DNA of 40,785 nt, taken from contig JAILCP010000023.1 in the NCBI GenBank assembly GCA_024680055.1, forward strand, positions 1 to 40,785, given 5' to 3'. Below, piece after piece: positions 32,278 through 40,658 of this stretch. The position numbers and the translations under genes were made by a program. The number at the start of each line of letters is the position of its first letter. Position 1 is the first letter of the stretch. The notes under the pieces are model-generated. The model saw only the letters and a program-made list of their open reading frames with translations. It ran no database searches and was not told the origin of the DNA. This DNA comes from Lachnospiraceae bacterium (lineage in GTDB: Bacteria; Bacillota; Clostridia; Lachnospirales; Lachnospiraceae).

Positions 32278-33150
32278 TTAACGATGATCCGCCATATAAA
32301 AAAGTGCAATGACACCCGGGCCGGTATGGGCACCGATGGTTGGTCCCACGTGGTTGATCATAAAGTTATGAATACCAAAACGTTCTTCGATTAAATTCGC
32401 CAGGAATCTTGCTTCCTCTTCACAATCGCCGTGGGAGATAAATACAACGTCATTTTCTTTTTCGTAATCGCCGATGCGCTCTTCCATGGCCTTTAAAAGA
32501 GCATGAATGGATTTCTTACGGCCTCGAACGGTACTTAATTTGATTAAGTGTCCTTCGTCATCCACGTGCAGCATTGGTTTAATGCTGGCAAGTGAGCCTA
32601 CAATGGCAGCGGTCTTGGAAACACGTCCTCCGCGGTGTAAATGGAATAAATCATCCACGGTAAAATTATGGGCCACGTGAAGTTTGTTTTCTTCCACCCA
32701 GGCTGCGTTTTCATCAAGAGACATGCCTTTTTCTTTGTTGCAAACTGCTTTATGAACAATTAAGCCTTCTCCCATAGATGCTCCAAGGGTATCTATGATA
32801 ACAATGCGATGTTCGCTGTCCTCTTCCTCGAACTCTTCTGCAGCAATGCGCATACTGTTATAGGTACCGCTAAGTCCGGAAGAAAATGCAAGTACAAGAA
32901 TGTCGACATCGGCATTGGAAGTAATTTCTCTATATTTTTCAAGGGCAGTTTCAGGATTAACCTGTGTGGTGGTAGGCAAAGCACCATCTCGCATCTTTTG
33001 ATAAAATTCTTTTACATCAAGTTGATGATCGCCCTCATATGTTTCATCATTAATAATATACGGTAAGGTTACAAATTCCACATGATGTTCCTTAAAATAG
33101 GACAGCGGTAAGTCGGTTGTGGAATCTGTCATGATAATATAGTCTTTCAT
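32278..33150 (-). CDS. DegV family fatty-acid-binding protein
   Basis: 290 residues; RBS GGGAGG. DegV motifs: IMTDSTTDLP at the N-terminus, PTTTQVNP, AFSSGLSGTYNS, LHRGGRVSK, SIKPMLHVDDEG and HVGPTIGAHTGPGV. Family members bind fatty acids (FakB-like) and may deliver them to FakA kinase for phospholipid synthesis; no fakA is in this window. Promoter on the minus strand at 33186-33214 (complement of TTGTCT-17-TATACT). Confidence 0.96.
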   Translation of the reverse strand: MKDYIIMTDSTTDLPLSYFKEHHVEFVTLPYIINDETYEGDHQLDVKEFYQKMRDGALPTTTQVNPETALEKYREITSNADVDILVLAFSSGLSGTYNSMRIAAEEFEEEDSEHRIVIIDTLGASMGEGLIVHKAVCNKEKGMSLDENAAWVEENKLHVAHNFTVDDLFHLHRGGRVSKTAAIVGSLASIKPMLHVDDEGHLIKLSTVRGRKKSIHALLKAMEERIGDYEKENDVVFISHGDCEEEARFLANLIEERFGIHNFMINHVGPTIGAHTGPGVIALFYMADHR

Positions 33151-33185
33151 TATGTCCTCCCTTTATTAAATTGTGTTATAAATAT

Positions 33186-33214
33186 AGTATACCATTCAGT
33201 TAAAGAAAAGACAA
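33186..33214 (-). promoter_or_regulatory. Promoter of degV-type gene
   Basis: On the minus strand -35 TTGTCT, 17-bp spacer and -10 TATACT, 36 bp upstream of the start codon. Confidence 0.6.
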
Positions 33215-33233
33215 ATTATGGAAAAGAATATAT

Positions 33234-33263
33234 TTGACATTTTCTTTTGGAAAATACTATAAT
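33234..33263 (+). promoter_or_regulatory. Promoter of the 87-residue protein gene
   Basis: -35 TTGACA (33234-33239), 18-bp spacer, -10 TATAAT (33258-33263). Confidence 0.85.
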
Positions 33264-33303
33264 GAGCCCATGAGATGACAGAAATCAAAAGGAAAGGAGT
33301 TCT

Positions 33304-33567
33304 ATGGATCATCAGGAAACATTGAATATGACCTATTCCGGCATTATGCGTAGAGGAAAAGAAAAGGTGGTGTATGTTCGCTTTGAAAGAACCGTGGACG
33401 GTCAGCGCCAGTATGCAGAGGCAACCATAGGGGATTGTGAATTTGGTAAGGTGTTTGGCTTTTCGGAAGAAGAAATTGCCAGTTTGAAATTTTACCTAAA
33501 GGAGAATATGCATTCTATTTTTGAACAGGCGCAAAAGATCAACGATAAAGAATTTTGGCTAAAATAA
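33304..33567 (+). CDS. Small protein of unknown function
   Basis: 87 residues with a strong RBS (AAAGGAG 5 nt before ATG), its own consensus promoter and a terminator, so it is very probably expressed. Contents: YSGIMRRGKEKVVYVRFERTV and ATIGDCEFGKVFGF suggest a small beta-sheet with a helical tail (EEEIASLKFYLKENMHSIF). No membrane segment and one cysteine. I do not recognise the family. Confidence 0.8.
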   Translation: MDHQETLNMTYSGIMRRGKEKVVYVRFERTVDGQRQYAEATIGDCEFGKVFGFSEEEIASLKFYLKENMHSIFEQAQKINDKEFWLK

Positions 33568-33605
33568 GGGCCCATCAGGAAAAGTATCCTGACGGGCTCT
33601 TTTTG
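33566..33605. terminator. Bidirectional terminator
   Basis: A stem of GGGCCCATCAGGA with TCCTGACGGGCTC around AAAGTA, then TTTTT on the plus strand. Read on the minus strand the same hairpin is followed by TTATTTT and would end the lipoprotein transcript. Confidence 0.88.
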
Positions 33606-33629
33606 GAGTTTAAACATGATTTTATGTGA

Positions 33630-35435
33630 TTATTCTGTTTTAATTACGAAGGTTACATTACCTTTGGAACCCTCTGAAAGAGTGGTGAATGTCTCGTAAG
33701 ATTTGGCTGCATTCTTTAACTCTTTTGTGGTGTCAACCAATGTGGAAAGGTCTCCGGAGAAGGAACCTTCCAATTTGGAAGTACCTTTCTTTAATTCTTT
33801 GGTTCCGTCATGTAATTTTACGGTTCCTTTGTGAAGTTCTTTGGTTCCGCTATAGATTTTATCGGATGCGGACTGAATCTTGTCGGAACCGCTGCCAAGG
33901 TCGTTTAATCCGGATACCAGAGTGTTGGTTCCTGTGTATAATTTGCCAAGTCCGCTGCTTAAAGAATTGGTTCCGTCAGATACCTGTTTAGCGCCGCTTG
34001 TAAGGGCTGCAAGGTTATCTGCAAGTTTTGCCTGATCCATCTGCTTTTTGATGTTGGTCAATGCGGCATTGGCACCGGCAAGCTGATTGTACTGTGCATA
34101 GTAGGTCATGTAGGTTTCGCTTCCTGCAGGAGCAGCAGCCATTCCCTGTTTTAACTGGGCCATTTTTCCTTCGTTTTCGGAGATGGTACTTGCAATTGTC
34201 TTGTACATTCCGGTCATGGAAGTGGACAGCTGTGAAACACCGTCAGACACCTGTTTTGCACCGGTAGCAAGCTTTTTACTGCTGTTTGAAGCTGTCTTCA
34301 TATTGGAAGCAAGTTTCTGACCTCCATCTTTGGCAGAAGCAATACCATCGGTTAAAATAGCCAATTTGGAGTTGAATACTTTGTAGTTATCGCTTAATTC
34401 TTTGGCACCATTTTCAAGGTCTTTGCTTCCGTCGTTGAGTTTTTTGGCTCCATCTGTTAATTTATCGCAATCCTTTTGCAAGTCATCAAGGAAGTCTTCC
34501 AAATCGTCTACGTTGTGAATTCCTTTAATTCCTTTTACGGAAGTGTTGGTAACCTCGGATAAGGAATCGGTTACGGTCTCTAAATCAATGGCGTCATCCA
34601 AATCAGATGAGGCAAAAGGTTCATCGGTAACGAAGGTCATCATCATATCGGTGGAATAATCCTCCACATCGGCTTCAAAATCTACGGTATCGGTGAAAAC
34701 ACCCTCGTCAAGATCGTAGCTTTCGTTGATACCCGGGAAACCGTAGGCAGCAACAATGCTGGTGTCTCCGTTTTCCAAAATCTTTCCGTTGTCAATATCC
34801 ATGTTTTTCACTTTGTCAGAAGATAATACCATAATGGTGGTTGCGGCAAAAGGAATTTTGATCTCTTTCTTTTTACCGGCAATTTTTGCTGTATAAGAGG
34901 AGTTATTGGTGTATTCAATGTGGGCCTTTAAGTGACCGGTCGCACCTTTTAACTCATCTGCGCTGATTTTCTTCCCATCAAGGGTGTAGGTAATGGAAAC
35001 ACCCACAGGAAGAGTAGCGTTTTTATCAACGGTGCCACGGTAGTGAACGTCATTGCCGTTGGCTTTAAAGGTTAAGCTGTTGCCGCTTTGATCCACGCTG
35101 TCGCTTCCTTTGATTACGGTTACATCGGACATGGTGGTTTCATCGGTAACGGTTTCGTATTTTTTATTGTTTTTTAACCAGTCAGATACGGTAATGTCTT
35201 TTACATTTCCTTCTGCGTCGGCATTTACATAGACAGTTTCGCTTTTGTTAACGTTACCGCTTCCTTTGGCGTCCACCTTTTTGGTGGTGGTTTCTTCTTT
35301 GACCTCAGTGGTTTTATCTGTGGCTGCCTCTGTTGTGGAAGTGGCTCCGCAACCTGCTAAAAGAGAGCAGCTCATTGCAGCGGTAAGAATAATTGCTGCT
35401 AATTTTTTTGATAATGTAACACATCTATTTCTCAT
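33630..35435 (-). CDS. Lipoprotein with long heptad-like repeats, partner of the MMPL transporter
   Basis: 601 residues from the ATG at 35435 (RBS AAAGGAAG); the longer frame overlaps the upstream gene. Lipoprotein signal with lipobox LLAGC near residue 29. A Thr/Ser/Lys-rich linker, a beta-rich domain (about 60-290), then a long region (about 320-590) of repeats of the type LxxGxxxLxxG (KKLNDGSKDLENGAKELSDN, TGAKQVSDGVSQLSTS, YSGTKELHKGTVKLHDG), as in YhgE/Pip proteins. Such repeats form extended helical stalks. Predicted to reach from the membrane into the wall beside the transporter encoded 25 nt upstream. Confidence 0.85.
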   Translation of the reverse strand: MRNRCVTLSKKLAAIILTAAMSCSLLAGCGATSTTEAATDKTTEVKEETTTKKVDAKGSGNVNKSETVYVNADAEGNVKDITVSDWLKNNKKYETVTDETTMSDVTVIKGSDSVDQSGNSLTFKANGNDVHYRGTVDKNATLPVGVSITYTLDGKKISADELKGATGHLKAHIEYTNNSSYTAKIAGKKKEIKIPFAATTIMVLSSDKVKNMDIDNGKILENGDTSIVAAYGFPGINESYDLDEGVFTDTVDFEADVEDYSTDMMMTFVTDEPFASSDLDDAIDLETVTDSLSEVTNTSVKGIKGIHNVDDLEDFLDDLQKDCDKLTDGAKKLNDGSKDLENGAKELSDNYKVFNSKLAILTDGIASAKDGGQKLASNMKTASNSSKKLATGAKQVSDGVSQLSTSMTGMYKTIASTISENEGKMAQLKQGMAAAPAGSETYMTYYAQYNQLAGANAALTNIKKQMDQAKLADNLAALTSGAKQVSDGTNSLSSGLGKLYTGTNTLVSGLNDLGSGSDKIQSASDKIYSGTKELHKGTVKLHDGTKELKKGTSKLEGSFSGDLSTLVDTTKELKNAAKSYETFTTLSEGSKGNVTFVIKTE

Positions 35436-35460
35436 GATAATCTTCCTTTCTTTTGCCAGC

Positions 35461-37563
35461 TTAGTTGGCTGCGCTTGCTTTACGTTCCTTGTCTGCTTCA
35501 ATGGCAGGTTTAAATCCAAGACTGGTGTGGAGAACCAGTTTATCAAAAATAATCAACATGGACGGTAAAATCAGCAATACGGTAAACATACTGATAATGG
35601 CACCACGTGACATTAAAATACATAATGAACTGATCATATCGATGCTGGAGTAAAGACCTACACCGATGGTAGCTGCGAAAAAGCTAAGGGCACTTCCGAG
35701 AACGGATTCCGCACTGGTAACGTGGGCGATGGAAACTGCTTCTTTCTTGGAGTTTCCAGCAATACGTTCTTTCTTATAACGTGTGGTCATAAGAATTGCA
35801 TAATCTACGGTTGCACCAAGTTGGATGGTTCCGATTACCACAGATGAGATAAAAGGAACTTCTGTGCCTGTAAAATACGGAATCGCCATATTTACAAAAA
35901 TGGCAAATTCAATAACAGCAACCAACACAATCGGTAATGTAAGAGACTGTAAAACAATTGCAATGATTACGAATACCGCAATAATGGAAACAGCGCTTAC
36001 CACCTTAAAGTCATGATCGGTAATGTCAATCAAATCCTTGGTACAAGGACCTTCACCAACTAACATGGAAGATTTGTCGTAGGATTTAATGATTTTATCA
36101 ATGGCTGCGACCTGTGTATTTTCCTCATCAGAACCTACTTTATATTCAGACATTACAATGAACATTTCATAATCACCGGATTTGAAAATCTCCTGGATAT
36201 CATCCGGAACCATAGACATTGGAACGTCCGGTCCGATTAAGGATTCAAGGCTGATAACATCTTTGACACCTTTTACCTCATCAATTTTATCTGTCATGGA
36301 GTAAATTTTCTCTGTTGGGAGAGAACTGTCAAGTAAAACCATGCTGACGTTGTTCATGTCGTATTTTTCTTTCAGGGCCTTGTTGGCTTTAATGGACTGT
36401 AAGTCGTCCGGAAGGGTAGCTGCAAGGTCGTAGTAAACAGGAGTATGTGTCTGGCCGTAAATGGCAGGTACCAATAATACCAGGAAAATAACGGCAAGGA
36501 TGACATAATGTCTGTTTACAAACTTCATTGGGCGCTCCAGTGAAGGAATCAGCTTCTTGTGAGATGTCTTTGCAAGAATCTTGTCACAGGCAAGAATCAA
36601 ACTTGGAAGAACGGTTACACAGCAGATAACGCCGATTACAACACCTTTTGCCATTACAACACCAAGGTCCATACCAAGGGTATAGGTCATAAAGCAAAGT
36701 GCGATAAAACCTGCTACCGTAGTAATGGAACTTCCGGTAATACTTACCAGAGTTTCATTGATGGCATTGGCCATAGCTTCGTTGTGATCGCTACAGGTTT
36801 GCTGTTGTTCTTCGTAGGCGTGCCATAAGAAAATGGAGTAGTCCATGGTTACAGCCAACTGCAATACAGCAACAAGGGCCTTTGTAATAAATGAAATCTC
36901 ATCCAGGAAGAAGTTACTTCCAAGGTTATAAAGAATTGCCATACCGATACTTAATAAGAAAAGAACCGGAGCAGCAAAAGAGTCCATGGTCAATCCAAGT
37001 ACGATAATGGAAGCAATGGCTGCAAGAACCACATACATTGGAACTTCCTTATTACTTAAGTACTTGATATCGGTAACAACTGCGGACATTCCGGAGAACA
37101 GACACTGTTCATTGGTAATGTTTCGAACTTCCTCCACAGCTTTCATGGTGCTCTCAGCACTGGTGGCATCGTCAAAAATAACTGCCATCAATGTGGAATC
37201 TTCTGAGTTAAATACATCTCTTGCAGATTCCGGAAGGGCTGAAATCGGTACGGATAAATCCATAAAACTGGTGTACCATACAACCTTACTTACGTGATCC
37301 ACGTTTTCAAGTTTCTCCTTCACCTTGGCCACATCGGTATCTTCCATATTGTTGACCACAACCAGGGAAAAGGCGCCGGTACCAAATTCATCTACCAGAA
37401 TTTCCTGTCCTTTCATGGTTTCGATATCTTCCGGCAAATAGGAAAGAATATCGTAATTTACTCGTGTGTTTAAATAGCCGATTACAGATGGAATCAATAA
37501 TAAGAAACCAATGATGATAATTGGAATTTTAAACTTCACGATGACTTTTCCAAACTTATTCAT
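35461..37563 (-). CDS. MMPL/RND-type transporter
   Basis: 700 residues from the ATG at 37563 with AAGGAG 8 nt upstream; a GTG at 37572 overlaps that RBS. Two similar halves, each with one helix, an extracytoplasmic domain and a block of five helices. The DY pairs expected in the proton relay of MMPL proteins are present in both halves (TMDYSIFLW and TVDYAILMTTRY). Related proteins export lipids or hydrophobic compounds. Operon with the lipoprotein; divergent from a TetR regulator. Confidence 0.92.
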   Translation of the reverse strand: MNKFGKVIVKFKIPIIIIGFLLLIPSVIGYLNTRVNYDILSYLPEDIETMKGQEILVDEFGTGAFSLVVVNNMEDTDVAKVKEKLENVDHVSKVVWYTSFMDLSVPISALPESARDVFNSEDSTLMAVIFDDATSAESTMKAVEEVRNITNEQCLFSGMSAVVTDIKYLSNKEVPMYVVLAAIASIIVLGLTMDSFAAPVLFLLSIGMAILYNLGSNFFLDEISFITKALVAVLQLAVTMDYSIFLWHAYEEQQQTCSDHNEAMANAINETLVSITGSSITTVAGFIALCFMTYTLGMDLGVVMAKGVVIGVICCVTVLPSLILACDKILAKTSHKKLIPSLERPMKFVNRHYVILAVIFLVLLVPAIYGQTHTPVYYDLAATLPDDLQSIKANKALKEKYDMNNVSMVLLDSSLPTEKIYSMTDKIDEVKGVKDVISLESLIGPDVPMSMVPDDIQEIFKSGDYEMFIVMSEYKVGSDEENTQVAAIDKIIKSYDKSSMLVGEGPCTKDLIDITDHDFKVVSAVSIIAVFVIIAIVLQSLTLPIVLVAVIEFAIFVNMAIPYFTGTEVPFISSVVIGTIQLGATVDYAILMTTRYKKERIAGNSKKEAVSIAHVTSAESVLGSALSFFAATIGVGLYSSIDMISSLCILMSRGAIISMFTVLLILPSMLIIFDKLVLHTSLGFKPAIEADKERKASAAN

Positions 37564-37594
37564 GTTGTTCACTCCTTATATTTTTATCTGGATA

Positions 37595-37613
37595 AAATGA
37601 CCATTGGTCATTT
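37595..37613. promoter_or_regulatory. Operator 1: perfect palindrome at the transporter leader
   Basis: AAATGACCATTGGTCATTT is a complete inverted repeat between the transporter -10 and its RBS. Same TGAC-N5-GTCA plan as the two sites at 37638 and 37671. Confidence 0.8.
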
Positions 37614-37622
37614 ACAGTATGT

Positions 37623-37651
37623 GTTATAGCATAAAAATGACCAACAGTCAA
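37623..37651 (-). promoter_or_regulatory. Promoter of the MMPL operon with operator 2
   Basis: Minus-strand -35 TTGACT (complement of 37646-37651), 17-bp spacer, -10 TATAAC (complement of 37623-37628). Operator 2, TGACCAACAGTCA (37638-37650), covers the -35. Confidence 0.8.
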
Positions 37652-37669
37652 TACTTTTGAATAAAATTA

Positions 37670-37698
37670 TTGACTAATAGTCATTTTTTTGATATTTT
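37670..37698 (+). promoter_or_regulatory. Promoter of the TetR gene with operator 3
   Basis: -35 TTGACT (37670-37675), 17-bp spacer, -10 TATTTT (37693-37698). Operator 3, TGACTAATAGTCA (37671-37683), overlaps the -35, mirroring the layout of the divergent promoter. Confidence 0.75.
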
Positions 37699-37741
37699 AG
37701 TGTCGTAGTTATGAACAATTCTTAGATTAGGGGGAATTGAT

Positions 37742-38359
37742 ATGGGAGGAAAAGTCGCTGAAAACAAACGACAAAAGAAGGAGGCACTGCTGGAAAATGC
37801 CCTGGAACTTTTTTTGACAAAAGGATTGCAGGAAACATCCATCGCCGACATTGCCAAGAAAGCCGGTGTGGCAAAAGGAACCTTTTACCTTTATTTTAAA
37901 GACAAAGTGGATCTTCGGAACATTCTGATTGCCCACGAAGCCAGCAAACTGTTTGAAAAGGCAATGGCCAACATCGATGAGGAAAAAGAAGAATGGAAGA
38001 ATCTGGATTTTGAAGACCAGATGATTACCGTTATTGACAACATTTTAAACCAGCTTGAGTCTGACAAACATTTGCTTTCTTTTATTTCAAAAAACCTTAG
38101 CTGGGGTTACTTTAAATTTGCCCTTTTAAATAATCGACTGGAAGAGGACGTGGACTTTTACCAGGTATTTGAGAAGATGATTGCCAATGCCAACTACCAG
38201 ATCAAAGATCCGGAAATCATGATTTTTCTTATTATAGAGTTAATCAGCTCCACAAGTTACAGCTGCATCTTATACGATGAGCCGGTTAGCATTGAAGAAA
38301 TCAAACCTTACCTTTATCAGTCCGTTCGAAACATCATTCGTTGTCACAGAAATGTATGA
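37742..38359 (+). CDS. TetR family regulator divergent from the MMPL operon
   Basis: 205 residues, RBS AGGGGG. Helix-turn-helix in the N-terminal 60 residues (LENALELFLTKGLQETSIADI, then AKGTFYLYFKDKVDLRNIL). The C-terminal part is a helical ligand domain. Three matching palindromes in the shared intergenic region, two of them on the -35 boxes, suggest that it represses both itself and the transporter operon. Confidence 0.94.
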   Translation: MGGKVAENKRQKKEALLENALELFLTKGLQETSIADIAKKAGVAKGTFYLYFKDKVDLRNILIAHEASKLFEKAMANIDEEKEEWKNLDFEDQMITVIDNILNQLESDKHLLSFISKNLSWGYFKFALLNNRLEEDVDFYQVFEKMIANANYQIKDPEIMIFLIIELISSTSYSCILYDEPVSIEEIKPYLYQSVRNIIRCHRNV

Positions 38360-38474
38360 TAGAAAAATGTCAATACCGACAAAATCCAAGTGGGCATTGC
38401 TCTAGGGAAAAAGCTCTTGAATAATTACCAAAATAAAGAAGAAAAATTTGTGAAAAAATGACCCCGCTACTCGG

Positions 38475-38503
38475 TTGAAAAAAGGAAATTACTTTACTAT
38501 AAT
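38475..38503 (+). promoter_or_regulatory. Promoter of gdhA
   Basis: -35 TTGAAA (38475-38480), 17-bp spacer, -10 TATAAT (38498-38503). The leader is about 85 nt and can fold through TTACCTG (38516-38522) with CAGGTAA (38561-38567). Confidence 0.85.
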
Positions 38504-38594
38504 GTTAGAGGAAACTTACCTGAGAGCCGTTTTTTCTCAATAAAAGGAAAGACGATTTTGCAGGTAAAAAATGAAATCAAGGGGGACATTCAAA

Positions 38595-39944
38595 ATGTCA
38601 TATGTAGATCGCGTGTTAGAAGCAACAAAAGCAAAAAATGCGAACGAACCAGAATTTCTTCAGACAGTAGAAGAAGTTTTAAATTCTCTTCGCCCAATCG
38701 TTGATAACGATCCTAAGTACGAAGAGCATGCAATTCTTGAGCGTATGGTTGAGCCAGAAAGAGTTCATGAATTCCGTGTTCCATGGGTAGATGATAACGG
38801 TAAAGTACACATCAACAGAGGATATCGTGTACATTTCAACAGTGCAATTGGTCCATACAAAGGAGGACTTCGTTTTGCACCTAACGTAAACTTAAGCATT
38901 GTTAAATTCTTAGGATTTGAGCAGACATTTAAGAACTCCTTAACAGGACTTCCAATCGGTGGAGGTAAAGGTGGTTCTGATTTCGATCCTAACGGAAAAT
39001 CTGACGCTGAAGTTATGAGATTCTGCCAGTCATTCATGACAGAATTATATAGATACATCGGAATCGATGTTGACTGCCCTGCAGGAGATATCGGTGTAGG
39101 TGGACGTGAGATTGGATATCTTTACGGACAGTACAAGAGAATCACAGGAAAATATGAAGCTGGTGCTCTTTCCGGTAAGGGACTTTCTTACGGTGGATCT
39201 GTAGGACGTCCAGAAGCTACTGGATACGGTGCAGTTTACTATGCTGATGAGTACTTCAAGTCCATCGGACAGACACTTGAAGGAAAGACAGTTGGTGTTT
39301 CCGGATTCGGTAACGTTGCTTGGGGAGTATGTAAGAAACTTGCAGCTTTCGGAGCTAAAGCAGTTACATTATCAGGTCCTGATGGATACATCTACGATAA
39401 AGATGGTATCATCACTGATGAAAAGATTAACTACTTATTAGAGATGCGTGCATCCGGACGTAACCTTGTTAAAGATTACGCTGACAAATTCGGATGTGAA
39501 TTCGTTGCTGGTGAGAAGCCATGGGGACGCGTTAAAGCTGACATCTATATGCCATGTGCTATGCAGAACGATATTCGTATCGAAGATGCTAAGAGAATCG
39601 TTGAAGAAGGAACAGCAAAAGACCTTATCGAGGTTGCTAACATGCCTACAACAAACGAAGCTATGGAATACTTACAGAAACAGGGTATCGTAATGCAGGC
39701 TTCTAAGGCTGTTAACGCTGGTGGAGTTGCTTGTTCTTCACTTGAAATGTCTCAGAACGCTGAGCATCTTTCTTGGACACTTGAAGAAGTTGATGACAAG
39801 ATTCAGCACATCATGAGAGGAATCTTCCACAACTGTAAAGATGCAGCTGAGAAATACGGATGCCCAGGAAACTACGTTGCAGGTGCTAACCTTGCTGGAT
39901 TCCAGAAGGTTGCTGATGCTATGTTAGCTCAGGGTATTGTATAA
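38595..39944 (+). CDS. gdhA: Glutamate dehydrogenase, hexameric (probably NADP-specific)
   Basis: 449 residues from the ATG at 38595, with AAGGGGG upstream; the ATG at 38571 lacks an RBS. Interconverts glutamate and 2-oxoglutarate plus ammonia. Motifs of the 450-residue GdhA group: RVPWVDDNG, NSAIGPYKGGLRFAPNVN, PIGGGKGGSDFDPNG with the catalytic lysine, DIGVGGREIGYLYG, GFGNVAWG nucleotide-binding turn and VAGANLAGFQKVADAM at the end. NADP preference is inferred from group length and is not proven. Codons are clearly different from neighbours (GGA/GGT, GTT, GCT, AAC), typical of a highly expressed gene. Confidence 0.96.
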   Translation: MSYVDRVLEATKAKNANEPEFLQTVEEVLNSLRPIVDNDPKYEEHAILERMVEPERVHEFRVPWVDDNGKVHINRGYRVHFNSAIGPYKGGLRFAPNVNLSIVKFLGFEQTFKNSLTGLPIGGGKGGSDFDPNGKSDAEVMRFCQSFMTELYRYIGIDVDCPAGDIGVGGREIGYLYGQYKRITGKYEAGALSGKGLSYGGSVGRPEATGYGAVYYADEYFKSIGQTLEGKTVGVSGFGNVAWGVCKKLAAFGAKAVTLSGPDGYIYDKDGIITDEKINYLLEMRASGRNLVKDYADKFGCEFVAGEKPWGRVKADIYMPCAMQNDIRIEDAKRIVEEGTAKDLIEVANMPTTNEAMEYLQKQGIVMQASKAVNAGGVACSSLEMSQNAEHLSWTLEEVDDKIQHIMRGIFHNCKDAAEKYGCPGNYVAGANLAGFQKVADAMLAQGIV

Positions 39945-39975
39945 GATTTAGTTTATTAATTAAATTAATCATAGA

Positions 39976-40010
39976 GAAAAGACAGATCTTTGGATCTGTC
40001 TTTTCTTTTT
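39976..40010 (+). terminator. Intrinsic terminator of gdhA
   Basis: A 13-bp perfect stem (GAAAAGACAGATC with GATCTGTCTTTTC) with a TTTG loop and then TTTTT. Confidence 0.95.
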
Positions 40011-40104
40011 GGCAATTTTAGGGTGTGGCGGGCTGCTATGGATGGCAGGCTACTAGGGATGATGGGCTGCTTTGTATGGTGAGATTGCCGGATGTGGGGC
40101 GTTT

Positions 40105-40530
40105 AATACTATACAAGGGGAGAGCAGAAAAATAGATGGAGGAGTGGAAATATCTGCTTCCGGTTGCCGATGTCCATGTTACAGCAAGGGGAGGAAGCAG
40201 AAAAATAGATGAAAGAGTGGGAAATATCTGCTTCCGGATGCCGGTGCCCATGCTATAACAAGGGGAGGAAGCAGAAAAAAAGAAGGAAGAGTGGGAAATA
40301 TCTGCTTCCGGTTGCCGATGTCCATGCTATAACAAGGGGAGGAAGCAGAAAAAAAGAAGGAAGAGTGGGAAATATCTGCTTCCGGATGTTGATGTCCATG
40401 CTATAGCAAGGGGAGGAAGCAGAAAAAAGAAGGAAGAGTGGGAAATATCTGCTTCCGGATGCCGGTGCCCATGCTATAACAAGGGGAGGAAGCAGAAAAA
40501 AAGAAGAAAGAGTGGAAAATATCTGCTTCC
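40105..40530. repeat. Tandem array 3: 74-bp units with CTGCTTCC/GGAAGCAG arms
   Basis: CTGCTTCC starts at 40154, 40228, 40302, 40376, 40449 and 40523 (steps 74, 74, 74, 73, 74), alternating with GGAAGCAG about 39 nt later. Full units read arm 8, 31 nt, arm 8, 27 nt. The 27-nt part is purine-rich (AAAAAAGAAGGAAGAGTGGG type) and the 31-nt part carries CGGTGCCCATGCTATAACA variants. A partial unit begins near 40105. Flanked on the left by a GC-richer stretch (40020-40100) with weak GGGCTGCT repeats. Lies between the gdhA terminator and the promoter of the next gene. Arms differ from arrays 1 and 2, but the plan is alike. Confidence 0.95.
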
Positions 40531-40533
40531 CAA

Positions 40534-40564
40534 TCCCCGGGCAAGTCCAGTCCCCGGGCAAGTC
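40534..40564. repeat. Short direct repeat after array 3
   Basis: TCCCCGGGCAAGTC occurs at 40534-40547 and again at 40551-40564, separated by CAG, directly after the last array unit. Confidence 0.9.
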
Positions 40565-40598
40565 TCAACCCTTACCACAACCAGTTAATGTTTTTCCG

Positions 40599-40636
40599 GT
40601 GAAATGTGTTGGAAATTTCACGGGATGCTGTATAAT
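40599..40636 (+). promoter_or_regulatory. Promoter of the last gene with an inverted repeat
   Basis: -35 TTGGAA (40609-40614), 16-bp spacer, -10 TATAAT (40631-40636). GTGAAAT (40599-40605) and ATTTCAC (40615-40621) form a palindrome around the -35, a possible repressor site. Confidence 0.65.
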
Positions 40637-40658
40637 AAAGAAAAAGGAGGGTATAGTA

